From the NCBI GenBank assembly GCA_950106755.1, contig OX467089.1:24657345-24721344 (forward strand): a stretch of 64,000 nt of DNA, in the 5' to 3' direction. The translations under genes were made by a program, and so were the position numbers. The stretch is from Climacium dendroides (lineage: Eukaryota > Streptophyta > Bryopsida > Hypnales > Climaciaceae). The notes below the pieces were generated by a model, which saw only the letters and a program-made list of their open reading frames with translations, ran no database searches and was not told where the DNA came from. Of this stretch, positions 10,901 through 22,900 are shown piece after piece. Each line of letters begins with the position of its first letter. Position 1 is the stretch's first letter.

Positions 10901-11260
10901 AGGTCACCATAGCCGCCCAAGCATTCATAAAAGTGCTTACCATGCTGGGTGGGTGGTTCTTTGCCCCACCGGGTGTGTAGCATGTAAAGGCTCTGCTTGG
11001 AGTCGCAATTCCTCGGCGGACCAAGTTTCAATACATATGCCAAATATATATACGGCACATATACGACACCAGATCTACAGTACGGTACAGTCACATCCTC
11101 ACGAAGTCATAAAACGTGAGTCAGTGTCGGCAAAGCGGGTTTCCTTGAAGGTCAACTGACAAAACGAGTGAAGCTTCATAAAACGTCGTCGTCTTCGCCG
11201 CTTCTTGCCCTTTCTAAGCTCCACTTTCCGTCGCTCCTCCGTTGCTCCTCCTCCACTATG
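10901..11260 (+). promoter_or_regulatory. Putative promoter and first untranslated exon of the ERF gene
   Basis: Base composition changes from AT-rich to balanced near 10,870. A TATATATA stretch lies at about 11,044, followed by a pyrimidine-rich leader (CTCC/CGTC repeats, 11,170-11,260) typical of plant 5' untranslated regions. The leader ends at an ATG that is immediately followed by a consensus splice donor GTAAGC at 11,261. No transcription start is proven. Confidence 0.4.
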
Positions 11261-13043
11261 GTAAGCTCCTGTCCATCTCAAGCCTCCGGAGCTCTCTTTG
11301 CTTTTCCATTCTCCGCCTTGTACCTTGTAAGCTTGCTTGCCTGTCCTTTTTACTATGCTGCACCCCCTCCCCCCGTTTCCCCCCCACAGTCGATTGTATT
11401 TCGATGTTGAATTTGAATTCCATCCCTGAGGATCCCTGACGACTTTGTTACAAATTTGTGAGAACTTTGTGTGGAATTTGGGAGGATTTCGATCTCTGTG
11501 GGATCCCAAGCCTCAGGTGTGACAAAAAGCTTGGAGTTCCGATGTTGTGCGTTTTTTGGAAGGAGGGTTTTTAGCGGTTGTCGGTATGGTGGTTTGATGA
11601 GCATTTTGGGTGATACGGTGTTGGATGGTTTGCTTGTTGTGAGGAGAATGGTCGTGTTAAAGGGTAACTTAAGGTGTTGGTATGGTTTTGTGCAGGTGAA
11701 ATAGTGAGAGGACGAACTGGGGCAGGGCTCCCCGTGGAAAGGGGCGATGACACAAGAGTGGTTTGATTGTTTTTAGTGCAGATTAGATTTGGTTTTGGGT
11801 GGAAATTTTGGTAGTTGTTCTCTTTCGGCGGGCTTGTGAAGAGAGGAAGGGTCGAAGTCGGAGGTCGTGGTGAAATTGTCGGTAGAGTGGAGTTGGAAAG
11901 AGGTTTGGCCGGTGGGCGTGAGATTTGCAAGGTTCAGGTATGTTCTTGAATCCCTACTGGACCACGGAGCGCAAGCGTATCTTGGATCTCATGTTTTATG
12001 TTTGGACTAGGTCATGGGGAGATTTCTTTGCATAATCTTGTTTAGTTTTTGATGAACGAATCCCGTGTTTTTCACTGATTTCGGTGATTTAAAATGTGGC
12101 CGCATCCAAATCTATTATTTTCATTCACCGTACGATCGATGGGATCGGCTATTCTAGAATTTTGAATTATCCTTGGTGGTTTAGGGGTTGATCATGTACT
12201 GTTGTAACAGGCTGGTTATGACCTATTTGGCAGGTGATGCTAGGGTCTGACCATAACTGATGGATCAGCCTTGACTGTCTCGTCTTTGTGGAACCCATAT
12301 AGTACTCGGACTTGTTTTGTAATTAAGTCGGTGGAGTCTGTCAGCATCAGGGTTACGGGAGCACGCAATATTGCGTTTTATTCCACATTTATGTTGCGTT
12401 TTTGATTTCCTAAGACGCTTTTTCTTCAATTCTGTTTTCATAACTCTGTTCTTTAGCTGAAATTACGCATACTACGGTTGAGAAACTTTAAAAATTTGTC
12501 AAATTATTACTCCGTAGTAAACTAGAAACTGGAAATGGAATGAAACGGTTTTATTCCGTTTTTCCCTTGACCCTGATCAGGATCATCCACCATTTGTTGG
12601 CAATTGTCAGCAGTTTTTGCCTTAGTTATTTTGCTGCATCAAGCAACTGATTGATATTTTCGTTTCCAAGCGTTCTACGAAATTTCTAACCTCGATTGTA
12701 AGATCAACTTAAAGATAAAGAGAGAATTCAGTCGGTATTGGAAGTGATCTTGGTTTCCCTTCGCTGTATCTTCAAATATCCTCAAATCTTCATGTGTGGG
12801 ACAACATCATTATTCCGTTTAGTCCAATCTTTAATTGCTTTAGACAGATTTTTTTCGATTCTGTTTTCAAGACTCTGTTCTTTAGCTCTATGTAAGTGCA
12901 CATACAAAGATTGATGAATATCAGGAACCGTTCAAATTAGTACCGAACAAGAAATCATTGAATGAAACAGAACGATTGTACTCCGTTTTCTAGTAACGCT
13001 GTTTTATGCCGTTGTACTCACCGACTATTGCTTCTCTGTGCAG
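11261..13043 (+). other. 5' UTR intron(s) of the ERF gene
   Basis: A donor GTAAGC at 11,261 and a strong acceptor (pyrimidine tract then CAG, ending 13,043) just before the ERF start codon suggest a leader intron. Inside it, an acceptor ending at 11,697 (TTTTGTGCAG) and a donor at about 11,939 (CAG/GTATGT) could define one further non-coding exon. No coding domain is seen in the interval. Confidence 0.45.
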
Positions 13044-13045
13044 AC

Positions 13046-14886
13046 ATGACAGAGAAGAAGCCCTGTCGATGGGGCCCCCTAATTCGCCAAGCGAGCGTCT
13101 TAGGCCGCTTCAAGAATAAGCTCCGCTTGAAGAAACTCGAATGGAAACGTTTTTACGAGCAGATGTGGGGTCCGACCCATCCCACCGCCGACTCAGAGCC
13201 TGAATTTCATCAAGACTGGGAAACTAGTTACCACACATCCGAAGGCAGCACAAACTCCAACTACAACAACTCCCAGTACTTCGACTCCCTCACCCCCGAG
13301 GAAGCCCTTGAGCTTTACCAACAAGCTCAAATCCCAACTTTACAACAAGTGCATCATCAACAAAGCACAGTCCCCTTGATCCCTTCTCGATTTCATCAGG
13401 AGTTTCAGGGAACGCAAGTGGGGGAACAGTTTGTACTCGACGATGGGACTGGTAACAATCCTTTACAAAATCAGGAATTGCAGATGGCGCCATGGATGGA
13501 GCACGTGGACTCTTTTAACTCGACGCCCTTATGCGTGAGTGAGTATCTGGATGCGAACGACTCGTATGCGGACGATTCAGTGTCGGAGTGGCTGCAGCTG
13601 GACGAACAAATGAGAATGGAGAGAAATTTCTCGTCGGCTATGAGCGTGGACTCCACGGGGCACACGGATGTGATGATGCGAGATGATGGGAACTCATCTG
13701 CGATTCCGATGAGGCCGGAGGAGCGGTTGCTGTGGTTTAAGAAGTTTTTTGAAATTGGACCGGAAGAAGCGTTGACAGGGCCGAGGACGCCGCAGGGATC
13801 AAGGGGGTGGAGAGTCATGGTGCGGATCGTGTGCGCTTGTAGAAAACTGTCCACGTTGTTAAGGATGCGGAAGATGGAAAAGAAATCGTCGGTGAGTGAA
13901 TTTATATCCGATCTCCTGGGTTTTCCATGTCTTTCATATCTGCTGTTGTATAAATCTTCACCTGTGTAGTATCGAGATTTCGTGGTTAGAAAATGAACAA
14001 TTTGATTGGACCATGTTGTGAAATATGTGATTCCAACGAAGGGGCCGAATTTCATATCCCCAGTCAATACCAATGCAGAAGATTGCATGCGTTGGACAAA
14101 GTATAAATGAAATTGGACGAAAGAAAGTCCGCATAATGACCTACTCAAAAGTGCTTATAGAAACATGAAAGCCCATTGTGGGCCTCTTAGACCGTGCGGA
14201 CTAAGTAGCCCAAATTGGACCCTGATGATTTTTTTAGCACTTTTGAGTGGGGTCATTATGCGGACTTTCTTTTTTCCAATTTCATTTATACTTTGTCCAA
14301 CACATGCAATCTGCATTGGTACTGGCTGGGGATATGAAATTCGGCCCCTTCGTTGGAATTACATATTTCACATGATCCAATGAAATTGGTCATTTTCAAA
14401 CCACGAAACCTCGGTGCTACAGCCTGGGTGAAGGTGTATTGGTGATGTCTAAACCATGAATCCTTATTCACCCAAGCGTTAACATAACCTCCCCTACAAT
14501 CTGAATCCCGACCTGCAACCAACCTTTTGCAGGGTCAGATCATAGTCAAGAAGCAGCGACACCGCGGATTCGGTGAGAACCGAAGCCAACTCTACAAGGG
14601 CGTGCGAAGACGCAACGGAAAGTGGGTGTCTGAGATTCGCGTGGGTCAGACCAACGAGAAAGTATGGCTGGGTTCTTACGACACGGAGAAGGAGGCCGCT
14701 CTTGCCTTCGACGCAGGGAGGTACCACTGCAGTACCAAGCGGTGTCGCAGCTTCAACTTCCCTGACTCGCCTCGCCTGCTGGGTCCTCAAAAGAACCTCC
14801 GTGGCATGTCTCCCAAGGACAGGAAGAAGGCCATCCAGAGATTGGCAGAAGATCACGCCAAAGCTTGCGCATCACAAACTCTCTGA
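13046..14886 (+). CDS. AP2/ERF transcription factor, two coding exons
   Basis: Exons 13,046-13,891 and 14,533-14,886, joined in phase 0 with donor GTGAGT and acceptor TTTTGCAG, give 399 residues. The start is the ATG two bases after a strong leader acceptor; an in-frame upstream ATG at 12,962 would lie in the intron. Exon 1 opens with a basic RFKNKLRLKKLEWKRFYEQMW segment, then a Gln/Ser/acidic region that could be an activation domain. Exon 2 holds one AP2/ERF domain (residues about 304-357): YKGVRRRNGKWVSEIR, VWLGSYDTEKEAALAFDAG, ending FNFPDSP. Such domains bind GCC-box or DRE-like DNA in the nucleus. With no second AP2 or B3 domain, it belongs to the ERF family broadly; a subgroup is not assigned. 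Two oddities: the intron is mostly an inverted repeat, and the frame beyond the TGA stays open over a tandem repeat. Confidence 0.88.
13974..14412. repeat. Large inverted repeat filling the ERF intron
   Basis: The left arm (about 13,974-14,163) and right arm (about 14,225-14,412) are reverse complements over roughly 185 bp with few mismatches, separated by about 60 bp. The outer ends read GAGATTTCGTGGTT and, in reverse complement, GAGGTTTCGTGGTT. The repeat sits wholly between donor 13,892 and acceptor 14,532. It looks like a fold-back MITE. If transcribed, the pre-mRNA could form a long hairpin. Confidence 0.85.
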
Positions 14887-15087
14887 GTCCTTTGCTTGGA
14901 GTGCTGCCATTTTGCTCATGTCAATGTTTGCGCATCAGCAACTCACGAAGTCTTCCAATGCCTGGAGAATTGCCATTTTGCACATGCTAGAGCTTGCGCA
15001 TCAGCAACGCTCCAAGTCTTCCAATGCTTGGAGTGTTGCCATTTTGCTCATGCAGCCACATTGGCTCTCGCAAGTTTAGGCACGTGA
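14863..15087 (+). repeat. In-frame 66-bp tandem repeat spanning the ERF stop codon
   Basis: The phrase GCCATTTTGC recurs at 14,906, 14,972 and 15,038, period 66 bp or 22 codons. The last codons of the ERF (ending KACASQTL) belong to the first, diverged unit. After the TGA at 14,884-14,886 the same frame stays open to a TGA at 15,085-15,087, coding a Cys/His-rich repeat (CHFAHARACASATLQVFQCLE). It may be 3' UTR repeat or a former C-terminal extension. Confidence 0.8.
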
Positions 15088-15429
15088 TGTACCATATGGG
15101 CACCGTTGTACAGATGCTTTTTTCTGGGGATTGGTACCGTTTTGGTGGGGGAAACTGGGCTGGTAGAAACTTAGGGTTCAGAATCTGGTTCGAGTACATT
15201 TGTTTGCACAGAAATCAGGTAGAGTTTGGAGGCAGCCTGAAGCAGCCTTTTTGAAATTCACAACAGGAGTTCAACAGCATTTGCGTCTGGTTTAGAGGAA
15301 GGAGTCTGGTAGATTCACTATCAACTCCAGGAGGAATTTGGAAGTTCTCATGCAGCTTCTGCTTATAAGATTTTCAAGGAGTCCATCACTGTCCATACTT
15401 TGTTTGCTGTCATTTTGCAACTATACCAT
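15088..15429 (+). other. Probable 3' untranslated region of the ERF gene
   Basis: Balanced composition continues to about 15,400 and then changes abruptly to AT-rich DNA, as expected for the end of the transcript. No polyadenylation site is proven. Confidence 0.35.
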
Positions 15430-15830
15430 TTTGCATGATATGAATGAAAAATTTTGTATTTATTTTCGTCTACAATTATATGTCTGCTGTGAGTCATAAA
15501 ATTTTCAAATTTGGGGGTGGGAAATTTGATGTTATTGTGAATTTTTTAAGAAAAAAATGAAGAAAATTCATATCAAATACAGAGTACAAAACATACTTGA
15601 AAAATCTGAAATTTCTCTTGAACTAGATGTATATTATAGTTTATAACATCATTGTATAAACCAAAGTTATTGTGTCACTCTAAATTTAGCAAATCAACAA
15701 ACTATGGTTATGTGCTTAAGGATCATATTGCTATAAAATATTGAAATTTATGAATTTTTCAAAATCTCCAATTGGAGTAGAACTACACTTGATAAGCTTC
15801 GCTTCATTTGTTGGACTCAAATTCAAAAAA
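15430..15830. repeat. Diverged direct repeat, copy A
   Basis: About 400 bp whose landmarks (ATGAATGAAA, ACATGTCT/ATATGTCT plus a TGC/CAAATCATAAAA-like phrase, ATATCAAATA, AACTACACTTGATAA) recur in the same order at 17,350-17,760. The two copies flank about 1.5 kb and could be ends of an old insertion. AT-richness lowers confidence in the exact limits. Confidence 0.45.
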
Positions 15831-17349
15831 AAACATTTTTATGCCTAAAACTCAAACCAAGAGTAAATAGTAGGAAATGGCCAAAATACATACAATGGGG
15901 ATCCATGGATTAAGCATCTTTCTTCTTTAGAAAAGTCAACAATACCACAATGAAGAAATTTGCAATACTATTTGCTAAAATATATACTCAAGCAACTTCC
16001 AAAAAAAATATTAAATGAAAAAACGTTTTTTTTCATCCTATAGACTTAGGTGAAGTCATCCGAAGGATATTTTGCGTCCTCGGGTAGTGTTTTAAGGTTC
16101 AGGGTTAATTCTCGAAAGTTGTTGTCACCATGATGAAGGTAGTTACTAAAACACTCCAAGTATCAGACCAACAAGTACCCTATGTTAATGCAATCCACAA
16201 AAAAATCATCCACTGAGCTTTTTCAATCTATAGTATCCTTATTAGATTGAAGCATGTAGTCATTTTCATTGCATTGAATTGTCTTTTCTAATATCAAGGG
16301 AGAAGTTATCATCACCTAAAAAATTAATATCACCACCAAATTTTGTTTTTTTGGAAATTAGTACAACACAAGATTGTTTCAACTTGAACCAATTCAAAAT
16401 TGTGTGATTTTAGAAAATTAATGTCATACACACTATTAGGACATATCATTGTAGTAAAGAACCAATGACCCCTATTTACTTTAGATTTTGCTAAATTTTA
16501 TTTCTTTGAATTTTTTAACATAAATTATTGTTTACTATACGTTTATTAAAATATATTATATTTTACATAATTTAATATATTTTTACCAATGATTGTTGGA
16601 AGAATTCTCTTAAATTTAGAAACATTCTTGTAGTTTTATATGTTAATTTTTTTTTAAATTAATATTAAATTTATTAATATATTCTGATAAATTTTAAATA
16701 AAATTTGATACAATATTATTAATAAAAAAGATCTTGGGAAACATAAATAGATTGGATTATGTAGGAGGTTCATAAAGTGATTAGGCTCTACAAGTGATTT
16801 CAAATACAAAAGTGTATATTGTTTTCTTCAATGTTTTAATTGCATTCATCAATGTATCAATACTAGATATAGCAAAGATAGACACTATTAGACCCTTATG
16901 TGATTTTTACTTCAAAATTTGTAACTAACTTCATGAAGGTTCAAAAAATATAAAAATAAATTTTGTTAGATGTCAATTCCATTGATCTTTCAAGGAAAAT
17001 TTCATTGAAAAAATATTTCAAGAAGTCAACTAACTTTTCAAAATTGCAAATTAGTATTGTAAATGGTCTTGTAGCTTAGTTATCATAATCAAAATTATGT
17101 GTGAACTTCTATAGGAAATTCAACTATAGATGCCATTCCAAAAAAACATATAAGTCAATAAAAATTACTAGACTTTGAATCCTGATTTTTTTTTTTTTAA
17201 ATTAATCAAACCAAATTTTCAATCCATTTAAAGTACTTGCACCTATCAATCATGCCAAAAAAATTATTATATTTAAACCTTGAAAAGATGGGCCTATGAC
17301 CATTTTTTCAAACCTTGAAGTCCTTCTCTTTATATCCTCCCATTCTACA
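15831..17349. repeat. AT-rich interval between direct repeats; includes a dispersed repeat fragment at 16,299-16,452
   Basis: No gene seen. Bases 16,299-16,452 match 43,841-43,990 (shared phrases ATCACCTA, TCACCACAAATTT-like, TTAATGTCATA, CACTATTAGGACA), so this is an interspersed element also present in an intron of the VAP-like gene. Confidence 0.45.
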
Positions 17350-17790
17350 ACTAAGTATGAATGAAATATTTTGTTTTTATTTTCAAAAGATATAATTACA
17401 TGTCTTCTGCAAATCATAAAAATGTCAAATATATTTAGTGAAAATTTCTTATCACTATGAATTTTTGAATAAAAAGTGAAAAAAATTATATCAAATATAA
17501 AATGTATTTACAAAATCTAAAAAAAATCTCTATAGGTGTAAAATGTATTGCAAAACACCATGGCACAAAAAAAATTTATCATGTCATTTTAAAATCTTGG
17601 TCTAAAATTAAAAAATCAATATTCTATAGTAATAGGTACAAAGTCCAAAATACAATAAAATATTCAAATTTTAGAATTTTTTAAAATTTCAAAATAGAAT
17701 AGAAAGAACACTTGATAAACTTCATTTTTTAAGTGGTCTCAAATTTAGAAAAGATCAATCTTACGACAAATTCAAATTTAGAGATAGAAA
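17350..17790. repeat. Diverged direct repeat, copy B
   Basis: Partner of the block at 15,430-15,830, in the same orientation. No coding potential. Confidence 0.45.
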
Positions 17791-17934
17791 TATAAATTGA
17801 CTAAATACACAATTTAACACTAGTAGAAAAAATGGTCTCCAAGCACCAAAGATTAGTGCTAGAGCATGGTGCTTAGGCCTATGTTGCCATATATAGAGAA
17901 ATATAAATAAAATTTGTGAATGGCAAAATTCCTA

Positions 17935-19320
17935 CCAAGAATTCCAAATAGATATGGAAGCAAATAAATTGAACCACACTCATGGTGGCAATTGAATGTC
18001 ATTTTATGTACTTCCAAAATTCAATGGCATCTACCAAAAATTTAGTTTATAAAGTTGATTTCATTCAATTGCTAGAATGGATGAGGAAAGGAAAAATTTA
18101 AAGGAGTACCTACATAATGTACACATAAAGGTGTTGCTTGTCTACATAATGGCATTCATAAAAAATGAGAAGCTCAATGCAATCCATTCTCATAAAGCAA
18201 TGATACAAATTTTGTAGTGGAATCGTTGGAGTTGTTACAAATACCTTCAAAATCCACATGGATTCCTTACATTCCATAATGATAGACATGCAATTCATAG
18301 ATTACATACAACATATGTCGACGACAACTATTGAGTGGACTAGGAAGTAAAATACCTCTTTCTTCTCAAGCTTTGCCTCCCATGTCTCGGATTCCCGGGC
18401 ATCAATATTCATCTCTCCATAATATGTCCCAACTTTTAAGTTTGTATTATGTTTAACAACTTTTGCTTGTTGTCCCACCATCAATCCACACAAATTTCTT
18501 ATAACTACACACAACAACATCAAGCCATTCCACAAAGCAACACAATGCAATGGACCCTACATGCATACAGGAATCAAGTCTTTAACAAGTACTAAATATT
18601 TCAAGAACACAATGATTCATAATTTGAGTAACTAAGACTTGAATCATCACTACTATATAAACAAAACAAAAGACATATTCAGGCAAAGGAAGACGGCAAT
18701 TTGCGTGCTAGGCTTTCAGTTGATATCAATGATGTGTAGTAATAGTACCACAACTATGTGTCTTTTTCCACTTCTAGTCTTTAAGAATATAATGGAATTT
18801 TCCTTCTTTGCTTTTCTAATAAAGAAATCTAATAAGTGCATCCCTTGAAATTCAACACATCCATTCAAATTTAAAATTTCACAATAACATGCCATGGCAT
18901 GTTATATATCAAATGTCAAAATACATTTTTGTAATCTAGCCATTTAAATTCTCCAAAATGACTACAATGTCAATACAAACTACAAGTTACAAATTCTATT
19001 ATCAATTTGACATCAAATTACATATTGTTCCATTAATTAACAAGTCTGTCTAGCATACACAAAAGCCTCAATTAGCAATAGCAACAATAAAAAAAAACCA
19101 TGGCTATTGGTGAACAAGAAAGTAATAAATTAAAAAAATTCATATGCAAGGAATTATGACATCCAAAAGGCCAGGAAGCACGTCCTCTTCTTCGAAATCA
19201 GAAGGTGGAGCTTCCACTACTGCATCAAAATTCCTTACAATCACCTTGTGGAACGCAAGTACAAAGTGGTGATGAAGCTACAATAAAAAACCTCATAGAC
19301 CAAAAATTGAAAAAGATCGA
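17935..19320. repeat. Segmental duplication, copy 1
   Basis: Collinear with 29,865-31,610. The stretch 18,060-18,300 is almost identical to 30,062-30,297: a 62-codon minus-strand frame is conserved in both with a single residue difference. It has no known domain, so I treat it as repeat sequence rather than a gene. Unlike copy 2, this copy lacks the two CACTA-type MITEs at 30,537 and 30,980. The similarity continues into the tandem array that follows. Confidence 0.8.
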
Positions 19321-19364
19321 TTGTGAGAGTAGACTAAATGCAAGTAGAATAGAAAGTGTCAGTG

Positions 19365-19515
19365 CACTACTAGAAAATTTCGTATTTCTGTTGTTTTGGT
19401 CGCGTTGATCCGGTCAAAATCTGATAGAAATCTGTTGAAACCAACAGATTTCTGTCAGATTTTGACCAGATCAACGCGACCAAAATTAACAGAAATACGA
19501 AATTTTCTAGTAGTG
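19365..19515. mobile_element. CACTA-type hairpin MITE
   Basis: A 151-bp element with termini CACTACTAGAAAATTTC and the exact reverse complement at the right end; the two halves pair almost throughout. It is flanked by a 3-bp direct repeat GTG (19,362-19,364 and 19,516-19,518). CACTA termini and 3-bp target duplications are hallmarks of the CACTA superfamily. Confidence 0.9.
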
Positions 19516-19549
19516 GTGTAGAAGTAGGCAATGAGAGCGTCAAAAATTG

Positions 19550-21870
19550 CTTGGAAACATGAAACGAAGTTTCACTATAACAGCCAAAGCAACAAAAAAG
19601 GCAGACATTTTTGAAGCAAAGTCAAACATCTTTGGAAATAGGGCCTTAAAAAAGATGCCACATGCAACAAAAGCATTCATCCACAAATATCATCTCAACT
19701 CCCAAACTTATTTACCACCAATATTAAGCACAATATTTTTTGATACCTTCTTCTCTACAACACCTAGAAAATGAATTTGCCTATAAACACCTTCATGACT
19801 CAAAAACACCATAGATTTTTAATCATGGAAGGATGTAGCTCCCATGACTACAATAGTTACCAAAAATATTTAGATTATTGCATCAATAGGTGCATTCTTC
19901 TTATATATAGTTAACCTTGGAAATTCATCAACTCCAAAAATTTATGTGAATTGCATTTTAAGAGGACTTTTTGTAAAACCCTCAAAATAGAAAAATAATA
20001 GAAGCATGTACAACTTCACCTCACTTGACCTTTTCTTCAATTATACAAATGTACAATCAAGCTATCAATAGTGCGTAAGACCCATCATTTTCATAGCTTC
20101 TTCAATTGGAATCTCCAAGAAAATCCTCCAAATCAATCCAAGTACACTTTGACCTTGTAAATTTGACTCTTTCTTCAATCATACAAATCCATGGCAAGCA
20201 ATCCATAGCCTATAAGACCTATGATTTTGATAGCCTCTTCAACTGGGTGCTCCAAGAATATCTTCCACATCAATACAAGTAAACTATGACCTCAAAAATT
20301 TTGACTTTTTCTTCAATCATTCAAACACGTAAGTGATCAATCTGTAGCATATAAGACTTGTAATTTTGATAGCCTCTTCAATGAAATGCTCCAAGAATAT
20401 CCAATACACCAATCATGTACAAGTGCTCTATTCTCATGAATTTGACCCTTTCTTCAATGTGACATTCTAAAATATCTTACATGCTTGCCACTGATACTAT
20501 CAATATTTAAGGCTTATCCAAAGCCAATGAATCTTTGATGATATGATAAGTACTCGAGTCCAAAAAAGCCATAGGCAACAAAAGCATTCATCCATGAATA
20601 TCATCTCAAATCCCAAACTTATTTAGCACTAGATTAAGCACACTTAATTGTGCCACATGTTCTATTTTTTAACACCTAAAAAAATGAACTTGCCTATAAA
20701 CATCTTCATTACTTGAAAATACCATAGAATTTTTAACCATGGAAGGATGTGGCCCCCATGACCAAGGTGGTCATCACAATATTTAAATTATTGCATCAAT
20801 AGGTGCATTCTTTGTATCTACAATTAACCCTAGAAGGATGGAGAGGCTCCAAAGTGGCCAATGGATGAATTTGTATCTACAATTAACCATAGAAATCCAT
20901 CAACTCCAAAAATTGACATGAAAGTGCATTTTAAGGGGGATTTTTATAAGATCCTCAAAATATGAAATTGATACAAGCACATACAACTTCACATCACTTG
21001 TTTTATTTCCTCAATCATACAAATATACAAACAAGTAATTAATAGTGCATAAGACCCATCATTTTGATGGCCTCTTCAAGTAAACATTCCAAAAATATTC
21101 TCCACATCAATTTAGGTACACTCAAATCTCTTGAATTTAACCCTTTCTTCAATCATATAAAACCCACAAGCAATAAATCCATAGCCTATAAGGTCCATAT
21201 ATTTGACAACCTTTTCAACAAGATGTTCTTAAGAATATCCAACACGTCAATCTAAGTACACTATGACCTCATGAATTTGACCCTTTCTTCAATCATATAA
21301 TTGCATAAGTGATCAATCTATAGCCTATAAGATCAATTTGTAGTCTCTAAGATCCACAATTTTATCGGGCACATTGGCAAATCAATCCAGGTATAAGTGC
21401 TCTATCTTCATGAATTTGACCCTTTCTTCAATGTGACATTCTAGAGAAACTTACATGCTTGCCACTGATACTATCAGTGCTTGAAGCTTATCCAAAGCCA
21501 ATGAGTCTTTGGCGATATGATAAGTACTTGAGTCCAAAGAAGCAACAAGCAACAAAAGCATTCATCTATGAATATCATCTCAACTTCCAAATTTGTTTAA
21601 CACCATGTCAAACACACATAATTGTCATACATTCTTTTCTCCAACACCTAAAAAATGAACTTGCCTATGAATACCTTCTTAACTCAAGAACACCATAGAT
21701 TTTTTAACCATGGAAGGACATGACCCCATGGTCACCACAATATTTAGATTATTGCATCAATAGGTACATTCTTTGTATCTACAATTAACCCTAGAAGGAT
21801 GTACAAGCACAAAAGTGGCCAATGAATGGATTTCAAAATATATAGATATATATGAATCTAATGTTTTATC
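19550..21870. repeat. Hierarchical tandem repeat array 1
   Basis: A unit of about 0.9-0.98 kb repeats: the phrase AAAGCATTCATC recurs near 19,670, 20,582 and 21,556. Inside each unit a shorter element of about 110-140 bp repeats up to four times, marked by TTTGACCCTTTCTTCAAT followed by ATACAAAT, CCTATAAG and CCTCTTCAA. Related arrays lie at 31,620-33,065 and 35,600-37,370. No coding capacity. Confidence 0.8.
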
Positions 21871-21879
21871 TTTGAATCA

Positions 21880-22900
21880 TTAAAGATAAAACACATTGGC
21901 ACTGCAACCCAGCCATGTGTGCATCAAGTGAGAAAATAGGGAAACAGAAACAATAACAATCCTATTGTTGAGAATGCTACAATGGAGCATTCATGAAGAT
22001 GACATACAAAAGAGCACGGCTGACTCCTTTCCAGACTTGTGTGTACACTGGATCTGGACACTGGTCAGTGTTTCATGCAAAGAACATTGAGCAAGGACCA
22101 TGTCTCACATTTGATCATCAGCCTTAAGCTTAACTCTGAAAGTAGAAAAGGATTGCATCAGCCTTATCAAAATGAGCCTTAATCTAAGAGAGAGACTATA
22201 ATGTAATCCCTTAATTAAAGCACAGGTGCTATTGAAGGTTCCAAACACCTATGGGCAGTAGTTCTTCAGGATGTTTTTTAATTTGGGGACGGTTGTGGCT
22301 GAGAAGCTGCAACAAGCTGGGAAGAATTGAGATGATATGTGAGGACTAAAGGCATGGATGTATTCAGCAACAACGGTGGCAGTCCTAGACACCATCTTTG
22401 TGATGACCATGATCTTGATACCCTGGCTGGGCTCTGAACATCAACGTCCATCCTATCATCTGAAAAGAGAGTTCTTTGCTTGCCTCCATCTAATCGAGCT
22501 TGACACCTGATTCAACCCTGTGAGCTCCTTGTGTGCCAGGTAATTGATAAAGAGCAATAACTACTGGTGGTTCACAAAAACTCATCTCATCCCATGCCTA
22601 GACCAGTGGATTTAAGCCTATTCACTAACCAGAGCAGCAAGGTTTCTCAAAAATAGCTGAAGTAGAGACGACACCAATTGCAGGACAGGTGGATGCAGCG
22701 TCCTTCACCTCACTTGAAGAGTACCTATAGCTTCATCAATAGAAGCCAAAGGGGTGACACGGTACCCTCCTTCAGGAACACCGACAAGATCTTAGGATTT
22801 GGCCACCAAGTTCTCGGTCACCAAGTTCTTGGAATTTGGTGAAATTTGGGGCCAATTCCAAGAGTGGGCACATATTTTTTTCAGAGGTGTGTGCTTGTTA
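21880..22900 (-). other. Higher-complexity island, possible decayed gene
   Basis: This kilobase is less AT-rich and less repetitive than its surroundings. On the minus strand short coding-like stretches appear, for example EGGYRVTPLASIDEAIG near 22,705-22,790, interrupted by many stops and shifts. I cannot assign a family. Confidence 0.3.

Noticed and set aside
12962..13045. Upstream in-frame ATG of the ERF protein
   Set aside because: It precedes a strong splice acceptor that ends at 13,043, so it is probably intronic.
18110..18298. 62-codon minus-strand frame conserved at 30,107-30,295
   Set aside because: Conservation is explained by the DNA-level duplication that covers far more than the frame; no domain was recognised.
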